NCBI GenBank assembly: GCA_040387475.1
Contig: JAZKDT010000057.1
Location: 1-64,000 of the forward strand
DNA length: 64,000 bases
Direction of reading: 5' to 3'
Source: UBA4416 sp040387475
Lineage (GTDB): Bacteria > Bacteroidota > Bacteroidia > B-17B0 > Aurantibacillaceae
Both the position numbers and the translations under genes were made by a program. Positions 26,601-32,174 of this stretch are shown here, piece by piece; positions within the stretch are counted from its first letter, which is position 1, and each line of letters opens with the position of its first letter. The notes beneath the pieces are model-generated. The model saw only the letters and a program-made list of their open reading frames with translations, was not told the origin of the DNA and did not search any database.

Positions 26601-26761
26601 GTAAAAAGCTTATGACTAAAAATTTCAAAGAATTTTTATTACAAATTCATGAATTGCCAATGTTGCAACAACAAGAGCAACTGGATAAAAAAATAATTTC
26701 ATGGATGGGCAGTGAGCATGCACAGGTAGATGATATATTGTTAATCGGTATAAAACTATAA
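23612..26761 (+). CDS. Reg_prop sensor with SpoIIE-type serine phosphatase output
   Basis: The 1049-residue protein has a signal peptide (about 1-20) and about a dozen Reg_prop propeller repeats (to about 620; units like G.IW.GT..G). A Y_Y_Y domain (about 663-739), one membrane helix (about 743-765), a coiled coil (about 770-805) and a cytoplasmic SpoIIE/PP2C-type phosphatase domain (about 806-1049; PRDVVSGDFYWF, DCTGHGVPGAFMSMIG, TTDGYADQFGG) follow. The metal-binding aspartates in SGDF, DCTGHG and TTDGY are present. It senses a periplasmic signal and probably dephosphorylates a serine/threonine on a cytoplasmic target such as a STAS protein. No kinase partner is next to it. Its stop codon abuts that of mscS. 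Confidence 0.93.
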   Translation: MLKKSVFILFLAFSFSMLRSQDYNFKHFGQKQGLANANIKCIFQDSYGFLWFATQGGGISKFDGKTFTNYDKQDGLVGNDVICITEDENRSIWIGTVDGVSIYDRKKFRNYTTDNGLKENKVFHILCDGTKTWISTFGGGIAILEHEKFTYLNTDNGLSSNKVFCVFKDKNKKYWIGTSKGGINLYNGNSFTIIKESKNFNSASAFCFYESTDGKIWIGTPGKGVFYLDNNIFHQIDIPLISTDYISKIIEDKQHNIWCATEHGLVKIYKDLSYKIFDKENGLAGIDIPSILCDYEGEIWVSCFGNGVYKLTNEALSVYTKQHGLSDNRVIAFSKKNDGFLFSTTSGVNNFNDGKIETVTLPKELTDNIITALFIEDKTLYVGTESRGLFILNESSKNNYTILKSVTKIDTVDLKTIITCIKKDAVTNTIWVSSYGTGIVKIQNGETSLLCKENKSLPTNDIMCIHVINRDLWIGTIGEGILKLNPSTNTITHFGKKEGFTSTNVFSINEINNHVIVGSIDEGLFIYNNSAFSNINKKNGLLSNSINVIQKTEDNTLWIGTDLGINKVTLDKNFSLQNIKAYTDEDGLKSSAIEQNASMAQNGFLYFGTGEGLVSYNSKEDIVNDIKPKVLVSDILLKYSKIDSTKVKFDSLSKLNLPISPIFDYKQNDITFKFKALSTQTTNYQFLLEGYDKDWSPAQTNSEAVFTNLSPGKYVFKLKAINKYNIESDIIEYAFEITPPFYMRWWFFITTIIVIIASIFSFIKYRTQKLIREKQVLETKVTERTSELKSANLHLNIAIEEIKDSINYAERIQSSILPETSVIKEQLPNSFILFKPRDVVSGDFYWFNKTDGKLFVACVDCTGHGVPGAFMSMIGNSLLNEIILTKKITSPSAILSSLNTSIFKVLKQNTSASRDGMDMALCMIDLKANTLTYAGANRELLLIRNSELIEYKPTKSAIGGFTDSATVFRETVIEFLPNDQFYMTTDGYADQFGGEKGKKLMTKNFKEFLLQIHELPMLQQQEQLDKKIISWMGSEHAQVDDILLIGIKL

Positions 26762-27583
26762 TTATCCACTAAAAACAATACGTTTTTGAATAGGTGCGCT
26801 GATTTCATTTTTGTCAAAAACAATTTTAGCGAGTTCAACTACGTCCGAATTAATGATTGCATAATTTTCTGCCAAGCTATAGGGCTTTATAGAAAGAGTA
26901 ACCGCATTATCCACAATTTTAACGGCGGTAATTTCCGGCTTTGGATCTTTTAAAATATGTTCATGCTTTAACAATGCTTCCATTAATAATGCTTTTACCA
27001 CATCTACGTCATTTGCTGCCGAGACAACAACCTGCACGTCACCGCGCAAAACACCATTCTTTGTGTAGTTGATAATTGTACCATTTGACACTGCACCGTT
27101 TGGCAGGATAACCGTTTTTAGATCTGTGGTTAAAAGAATAGTGTTAAAAATTTGAATTTCTTTTACACAACCGCTTTGTCCCTGTGTTTCTATGGTATCT
27201 CCTACTCTGTAAGGCTTAAATATCAGTATCAAAACTCCACCTGCAAAATTAGAAAGCGAACCCTGAAGGGCCAAACCAACTGCCAACCCTGCTGCGCCCA
27301 GTATGGTTACAAAAGATGTGGTACCTATCCCTATCATACCAGCAACTGTAACGATCAATATAACCTTCAATCCAATAGAAATTAAGCTTCGTAAAAAGCT
27401 GCGCAGTGAAATATCAAGTTCGCGGCGCTCCATCGACCGGGTAGCGATCGTTGACAATCGTTTGATGAACCACATTCCAATAATAAGTACCAATAAAGCG
27501 CCAATTACTTTTGGTGTATATTCAATTAATAACGAAACCACATGTTCAATATGTTTTTCGATATTTAAAGGCTTAATGTTCAT
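26762..27583 (-). CDS. Small-conductance mechanosensitive channel, MscS family
   Basis: The 273-residue inner-membrane protein releases solutes on hypo-osmotic shock. It has three membrane helices (about 22-42, 66-86 and 88-117). The third is Gly/Ala-rich (GAAGLAVGLALQGSLSNFAGG) as in the MscS pore helix, followed by the FKPYRVGDTIE and VILPNGAVSNGTIINYT segments of the cytoplasmic beta domain. Length and topology are those of the E. coli-type short channel. It is convergent with the phosphatase gene with no spacer. Confidence 0.94.
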   Translation of the reverse strand: MNIKPLNIEKHIEHVVSLLIEYTPKVIGALLVLIIGMWFIKRLSTIATRSMERRELDISLRSFLRSLISIGLKVILIVTVAGMIGIGTTSFVTILGAAGLAVGLALQGSLSNFAGGVLILIFKPYRVGDTIETQGQSGCVKEIQIFNTILLTTDLKTVILPNGAVSNGTIINYTKNGVLRGDVQVVVSAANDVDVVKALLMEALLKHEHILKDPKPEITAVKIVDNAVTLSIKPYSLAENYAIINSDVVELAKIVFDKNEISAPIQKRIVFSG

Positions 27584-27623
27584 GTTTTTATTTTTATATT
27601 TAGACTTCGAAGATAATTAATTG

Positions 27624-28676
27624 ATGCGTGTAATTTTAGTCATATTACTTTTTATTTTTAGCAGTAACACCTGCTTTGCTCAAAAGAAGGGCTGGGATAC
27701 AACATACTACACTAAATACAGAAACAGATTGATCGTGTCGTTTTTTCAATCTTACCGAAACTATGGAATGGACATAGAGCAAAAATTAATAAAAGATTCT
27801 CTTAATATTTCTAAAACGTCTTATATAGCCGAAGCAAATCTTATTTATGGATTTGAATTAAATTACGATAAATTCAACTTATCTGTTGGTTTTAAAAACC
27901 CATCGAGAGACGCAGCAAAAAAAGGCGACACCAAGTATAAAAACTTTGCACTTAATATAGGGGGTAATCGATGGATCCTTGAAAATAGTTACCGGAGTTA
28001 CACCGGTTTTTACAATAAAAACACCTCGAGTTATGATACCAGTTTTAAAAGAACAGGAATATATGATCAAAATCCTACTTTGTTTTCAGAGGCCTATAAA
28101 ACAAAATTTTTGTTTTTCACCAATGCTAATAAATTTTCATTCAAATCAGGCTATTCCTGCAATTATCACCAGCTAAGGTCAGCTTTTAGCTTTGTACTTT
28201 CGGCAAATATCTATTACAACCGGCTAAACTCCGACAGTTCATTTTTCCCATACCCTATCCGTAATTATTACGACACGCATCATTCTATGAATGGGCTCAA
28301 CGTGTTTGCGGCTTCGGTATATGGTGGGGCTAGCTGGAACCTGGTTTTATGGAAAGCTTTTTTCATGAATCTTACTTTGATCATAGGACCTGAAGAACAA
28401 TGGAGAACTTATAACTACATGGATACCTACCCAACGCGAACGGTATTTTACACCTCCATATCGGGAGATTTTAGAGGATGTATAGGCTTGAATTTTAAAA
28501 AATTCTTTGTACTGCTCAGCGCCACATCCGACTTCAGCTGGTATAACGCCAGCCAGATTACTTATTTGTCTAAATACGGAGCCGTTAACTTTTCATTAGG
28601 CTATCGCTTTAGGATGAAGCCTTCCAAAGGATATCAGAAATTTCAACAAACCAAGCTTTACAGAAGATTAGGGTAA
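27624..28676 (+). CDS. DUF4421 family outer-membrane protein
   Basis: The protein is about 350 residues. The ATG at 27624 gives MRVILVILLFIFSSNTCFAQ; a TTG three bases earlier would add only one residue. The mature part matches DUF4421, a Bacteroidota family thought to be beta-barrel proteins: RNRLIVSFFQSYRNYGMDI near the N-terminus, GFELNYDKFNLSVGFK, and the KFSFKSGY...QLRSAFSFVLSANIYYNRL stretch. Function is unknown. It is convergent with amn, with a single base between the stops. Confidence 0.8.
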   Translation: MRVILVILLFIFSSNTCFAQKKGWDTTYYTKYRNRLIVSFFQSYRNYGMDIEQKLIKDSLNISKTSYIAEANLIYGFELNYDKFNLSVGFKNPSRDAAKKGDTKYKNFALNIGGNRWILENSYRSYTGFYNKNTSSYDTSFKRTGIYDQNPTLFSEAYKTKFLFFTNANKFSFKSGYSCNYHQLRSAFSFVLSANIYYNRLNSDSSFFPYPIRNYYDTHHSMNGLNVFAASVYGGASWNLVLWKAFFMNLTLIIGPEEQWRTYNYMDTYPTRTVFYTSISGDFRGCIGLNFKKFFVLLSATSDFSWYNASQITYLSKYGAVNFSLGYRFRMKPSKGYQKFQQTKLYRRLG

Positions 28677-28677
28677 T

Positions 28678-29448
28678 TTAAAATTTTAAGTGCTTAACGG
28701 ATATTCCCGAATTTTGCAATTCTTTTAAAGAATCAATACCGATTTTCAAATGATCATTCACATAATCCGTTGTAACTTTTTTATCGCTCTCTTCCGTTTT
28801 CACACCTTCAGGAATCATAGGCTGATCACTTACAAGTAATAAAGCTCCCACCGGAATCTCGTTATGAAAACCAACGCTGAAAATAGTAGCTGTTTCCATA
28901 TCAATGGCCATGGCACGAATTGCTCTTAAATATTCTTTGAACTTGTCGTCATGCTCCCAAACTCGTCTGTTAGTTGTGTAAACGGTGCCTGTCCAGTAAT
29001 CACGGCCACTTACACGGATGGTGTAAGAAATAGCTTTTTGTAAATTAAACGACGGTAAAGCCGGTACTTCACTCGGAAAATAATCATTAGAAGTACCTTC
29101 GCCCCTGATAGCTGCGATTGGCAAAATTAAATCGCCAATTTGATTTTTCTTTTTTAAACCGCCACATTTACCTAAAAACAAAACCGCCTTAGGGCTAATA
29201 GCCGTTAACAAATCCATAATCGTTGCTGCCATAGCACTTCCCATGCTAAAATTGATGATGGTTATACCTTCATGCGTGGCAGTCTGCATAGGCCTGTCAA
29301 GCCCTTCTACCTCTACTCCATTCCAGTCTGCAAACATTTTTACATAACCTCCAAAATTGGTAAGTAATATATAATCACCAAACTCTTCTAATTTTTTTCC
29401 GGTATAACGTGGTAGCCAATTATTTACTATATCTTCTTTCGTCTTCAT
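28678..29448 (-). CDS. amn: AMP nucleosidase
   Basis: This enzyme hydrolyses AMP to adenine and ribose 5-phosphate. The 256-residue protein is the short form with only the phosphorylase-superfamily catalytic domain, as is usual in Bacteroidota. Landmarks are FSMGSAMAATIMDLL, LFLGKCGGLKKKNQIGDLILPIAAIRGEGTSNDYFP, AIDMETATIF and LLVSDQPM. The DMETA segment contains the ribose-contacting Met-Glu pair of the superfamily. No neighbour links it to a pathway. Confidence 0.92.
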   Translation of the reverse strand: MKTKEDIVNNWLPRYTGKKLEEFGDYILLTNFGGYVKMFADWNGVEVEGLDRPMQTATHEGITIINFSMGSAMAATIMDLLTAISPKAVLFLGKCGGLKKKNQIGDLILPIAAIRGEGTSNDYFPSEVPALPSFNLQKAISYTIRVSGRDYWTGTVYTTNRRVWEHDDKFKEYLRAIRAMAIDMETATIFSVGFHNEIPVGALLLVSDQPMIPEGVKTEESDKKVTTDYVNDHLKIGIDSLKELQNSGISVKHLKF

Positions 29449-29564
29449 GCGTCTGATTTTTTGGTTAAGCTAAGGTACAAAGTATTTTAAGTTTTGTTTA
29501 TTATTATTTTATCAATTTAAGGTTATGGTGCTTTTGGAGATGATTGATAAAAGATATTTTAAGA
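29449..29564. other. AT-rich spacer, nothing recognised
   Basis: This is the 5' flank of amn up to the edge of the 259-base element. No gene, hairpin or consensus promoter stands out; a near-match TACTTTG read on the minus strand lies about 30 bases from the amn start but lacks one spacer base. Confidence 0.5.
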
Positions 29565-29823
29565 ATTTGGGCGCATTCTGCGGGAGCTGAAGGGGCTGTG
29601 ACTGCAATCTCTTCCACCTAGCGAAAAAGGATTTCCTTTTATTGCACCGCTTCCGGGCCATCCTTCAAGCGCTTACGGTAAGATTCAAGTGTAAACTCCG
29701 AATTTTGAAAAGTAAACTCACCTGGGGTATTGAGGTATTTGTCTGAGTTCTTTTTATTTGTCCCCTCAGGATGAAAAAAAGCGTGTGCCGGAAAAAGCAC
29801 AATCCGCAGGGGTACGCCCAAAT
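29565..29823. repeat. 259-base element with terminal inverted repeats
   Basis: ATTTGGGCG at 29565-29573 and CGCCCAAAT at 29815-29823 are exact reverse complements. Inside both ends, after 4 or 5 unmatched bases, CTGCGG (29578-29583) and CCGCAG recur in inverted order, giving an imperfect terminal inverted repeat of about 20 bases. The interior is visibly richer in G and C than the flanks and holds no plausible gene; the only open frame on the minus strand (29639-29821) is 60 residues and ends inside the element. No target-site duplication is evident. It may be a miniature mobile or REP-like element. Confidence 0.6.
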
Positions 29824-29863
29824 AATTACCAATTTAATTATTTCCTTTATCTTTAAACCCATC

Positions 29864-30325
29864 ATGAATCTACCTGTACTCAATTTTCCGATTGTTGACT
29901 TCCGTTTTCAAAAAAATGAAAAAGGAAACTTGCAGGTATTTGACATTATCCGAAAAAAGTTTGTGGATGTAACTCCCGAAGAATGGGTAAGGCAACATAT
30001 TATTCATTTTTTAATTGAATATAAACACGTTCCAGCGTCGATGATCTCGTTAGAAAAACAATTGGTTTTAAACGGCACAAAACGCCGCACCGACCTTGTT
30101 GTTTTTAACTCATTCCTTAAACCGTTGATGATCATTGAATGTAAAGCCCCCTCAGTTAAAATCGATCAATTAACGGTGAACCAGGCTTTACGTTATAATT
30201 TGCAACTAAAGGTACCATCTGTTTTTTTGAGTAACGGCCTTCAACATGTATGCATAAAATTAATGGAAAGTGGGTCTGAAATTCTTAAAGATGTTCCTGA
30301 GTATCAAAATTTACTTAATTTCTAA
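29864..30325 (+). CDS. Orphan HsdR N-terminal-type (HSDR_N_2) protein
   Basis: I start this at the ATG at 29864 (MNLPVLNFPIVDFRFQ), giving 153 residues; the open frame extends upstream to 29771 but only into the inverted-repeat element. It matches the type I restriction enzyme R-protein N-terminal domain family: WVRQHIIHFLIEYKHVP, LVLNGTKRRTDLVVF and MIIECKAPSVKI. These contain the D...ExK nuclease-fold motif (RTDLVV, IECKAP) of PD-(D/E)XK enzymes. There is no helicase, methylase or specificity gene nearby. Such small stand-alone copies are common in Bacteroidota and of unknown role. Confidence 0.85.
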   Translation: MNLPVLNFPIVDFRFQKNEKGNLQVFDIIRKKFVDVTPEEWVRQHIIHFLIEYKHVPASMISLEKQLVLNGTKRRTDLVVFNSFLKPLMIIECKAPSVKIDQLTVNQALRYNLQLKVPSVFLSNGLQHVCIKLMESGSEILKDVPEYQNLLNF

Positions 30326-30488
30326 CTTTTTGTAGACATTTTGTAGCTCTTTGATTTTCATAGAGTTAATTATAAGCTTAAATGTTAAAATTGTTAAAAT
30401 GTTAATAAATAGAGGGGTGTTAACAGCATTTAACACTTGTTTTTATGAAAAAAAACAACATATTTGCAAAACAACAAATTATTAACAC
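30326..30488. other. Upstream region of the M23/LysM gene
   Basis: AT-rich, with repeated GTTAA and AATGTTAA words between 30380 and 30440. A TATTTG at about 30463 may be part of a -7 box for the downstream gene, but the match is imperfect. Confidence 0.35.
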
Positions 30489-31523
30489 GTGAAAACAAGA
30501 AACATAGCAGCAATTATATTAATGATGGGATCATCATTAATAGCCAGCGCGTTTTCACCTGCTTCAATAAATGCAAATATTAAGCCAAAGCACTTTTTCA
30601 CGTTTAACACGCTTAATCCGGATGAAAAACCGTTAAAAGATGACGGGAAAAAGAAAGCGGTAAAAAGAGACGATACCACTAAAACAACAATAAATCCGTT
30701 AAGCCTGGTACTCAATTCAGAGGAACATGATCATGAAGGCGAAGAAGTGGATTCATTGTTGGCATTCCCGTCGAATGATTTATATTCTTCCTGGGATACT
30801 ACTGTTATTCATCCTTATTCATTTGCTGAAAGCTTTAAACAGGATTCAGCCATGGTAAGATTAACTGAGCCTACCGATTGTGGCTTTGTTTTACCTTTTA
30901 GTGGAAACGTAACCTCAGAATTTGGATGGAGAAAAAGAAGACCTCATTACGGAACTGACATAGATTTAGAAACCGGGGATACAGTCATGGCTGCTTTTGA
31001 TGGTATGGTGCGTATTGCCAAACTAAACAGGAGCTACGGAAATGTGGTCATCATTCGTCACAAAAACGGATTAGAAACAGTTTACGCGCATTTATCAAAA
31101 ATATTAGTAGAAGCAGGTCAAACAATTGAAGCCGGACAAACATTAGGATTAGGTGGAAATACCGGGCATTCTTTTGGAGCGCACCTACATTTTGAAATCC
31201 GTTATTTAGGTCAGGCAATGGATGCAGAAGATTTTATTGATTTTGCGACAGGCACTTTGAAGAAGAATGACTGCATGATCACCAAAGCCGATGTTGAAAC
31301 GAAATACGATTTAAGAGCTTTACATAGTCGCCAAAAGAAAGATTTAAACCTTACGCGTACAACAGGATCAAAATCAAAATACGGTAAAGTTTATACGGTT
31401 AGAAAAGGAGATACATTAGGCCGCATTGCTCAAAGAAATCACACAACGATTAAAGCTATCTGCAAAAAGAACGGTATCAAACAAACCAAAGTATTACGGT
31501 TGGGACAAAAGCTCAAAGTATAA
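30489..31523 (+). CDS. M23-family peptidoglycan endopeptidase with LysM domain
   Basis: The 344-residue exported protein uses a GTG start (MKTRNIAAIILMMGSSLIASAF). An unstructured charged linker is followed by an M23 zinc metallopeptidase domain (about 133-255) with the ligands His153 and Asp157 (HYGTDID) and the HxH pair His232/His234 (GAHLHFE). A C-terminal LysM domain (about 298-344, YTVRKGDTLGRIAQRN) binds peptidoglycan. The catalytic set is complete, so it is probably an active cell-wall endopeptidase rather than a degenerate activator such as EnvC. It is followed by a terminator and stands alone. Confidence 0.92.
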   Translation: MKTRNIAAIILMMGSSLIASAFSPASINANIKPKHFFTFNTLNPDEKPLKDDGKKKAVKRDDTTKTTINPLSLVLNSEEHDHEGEEVDSLLAFPSNDLYSSWDTTVIHPYSFAESFKQDSAMVRLTEPTDCGFVLPFSGNVTSEFGWRKRRPHYGTDIDLETGDTVMAAFDGMVRIAKLNRSYGNVVIIRHKNGLETVYAHLSKILVEAGQTIEAGQTLGLGGNTGHSFGAHLHFEIRYLGQAMDAEDFIDFATGTLKKNDCMITKADVETKYDLRALHSRQKKDLNLTRTTGSKSKYGKVYTVRKGDTLGRIAQRNHTTIKAICKKNGIKQTKVLRLGQKLKV

Positions 31524-31543
31524 TTAATTCATCGAAAATATTG

Positions 31544-31578
31544 AAAGGCCCTTTGTATACCACAAAGGGCCTTTTTAT
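31544..31578 (+). terminator. Rho-independent terminator of the M23/LysM gene
   Basis: AAAGGCCCTTTGTG and CACAAAGGGCCTTT form a long stem around a short TATAC loop, followed by a T run. Confidence 0.9.
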
Positions 31579-31609
31579 TTGTAGATAGAATCAATCTGTA
31601 TTATATTTA
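31578..31609 (+). promoter_or_regulatory. Candidate promoter for the 31622-32146 genes
   Basis: TTTG at 31578-31581, a 20-base spacer and TATATTTA at 31602-31609 resemble TTTG / TANNTTTG with one mismatch. It lies 12 bases before the small membrane protein start. Confidence 0.4.
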
Positions 31610-31621
31610 AAAAAAACGATC

Positions 31622-31789
31622 ATGGCAAAAAACAACATATTCATTATCATCCTCCTCATTTTAAATGGCGTAGTACTACTTGGGCAAATGTGGCCTGAGG
31701 GAGCGCCGCCATTTGCAAGGGTTGTAAATATTATTTTCCTTATCAGCTGTTTTGTTTACTTACTTGTATCACTAAGAAAAAATAAATAA
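31622..31789 (+). CDS. Small (55-residue) two-helix membrane protein
   Basis: The frame runs from ATG at 31622 to TAA at 31787-31789. The protein has two hydrophobic segments, about residues 6-21 (IFIIILLILNGVVLLG) and 35-49 (VVNIIFLISCFVYLL), joined by a short loop with WPEGAPPFAR, and a positively charged tail (LRKNK), suggesting a hairpin in the inner membrane with both ends inside. It has a candidate promoter, follows a terminator, and stops 3 bases before the cupin gene. I do not recognise it. Confidence 0.6.
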   Translation: MAKNNIFIIILLILNGVVLLGQMWPEGAPPFARVVNIIFLISCFVYLLVSLRKNK

Positions 31790-31792
31790 GAT

Positions 31793-32146
31793 ATGTATCA
31801 TATACCGTTCAAACACATCAATTGGGATAACGTAGAAAAAATTGAACATAAAGGTGAAACAGGCACTTCCTTCTGGCAAACTTTGATTCTGGACGGATTG
31901 CGTGTTCGCATTGTGCAATATTCGGCAAATTATTTAGCCGACCATTGGTGTCAAAAAGGACATATTGTACATTGTCTCGAAGGCTCTTTTATAAGCGAAA
32001 TGGAAGGTGTGGAAAGCATCACATTGACTAAAGGCACAAGTTATATTGTATCAGATGATTTAAGTTCCCACCGGTCGTATTCTGAGCATGGCGCTAAATT
32101 ACTGATCATTGATGGTGGATTTTTAAATCCACTTAAAAACGACTAG
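31793..32146 (+). CDS. DHCW-motif cupin-fold protein
   Basis: This 117-residue single-domain protein matches the small DHCW cupin family: INWDNVEKIEHKGETGTSFWQT, RVRIVQYSANYLADHWCQKGHIVHCLEGSF, then GTSYIVSDDLSSHRSYSEHGAKLLIIDG. Histidines in DHW and KGH could bind a metal, as cupins often do, but the reaction is unknown. It lies 3 bases after the 55-residue membrane protein and 28 bases before the sensor kinase. Confidence 0.85.
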   Translation: MYHIPFKHINWDNVEKIEHKGETGTSFWQTLILDGLRVRIVQYSANYLADHWCQKGHIVHCLEGSFISEMEGVESITLTKGTSYIVSDDLSSHRSYSEHGAKLLIIDGGFLNPLKND

Positions 32147-32174
32147 CTATAATTAAATAAAGCAAAACTTACAA

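Noticed and set aside
29639..29821. 60-residue minus-strand open frame
   Set aside because: It is wholly within the 259-base terminal-inverted-repeat element and shows no domain or signal.
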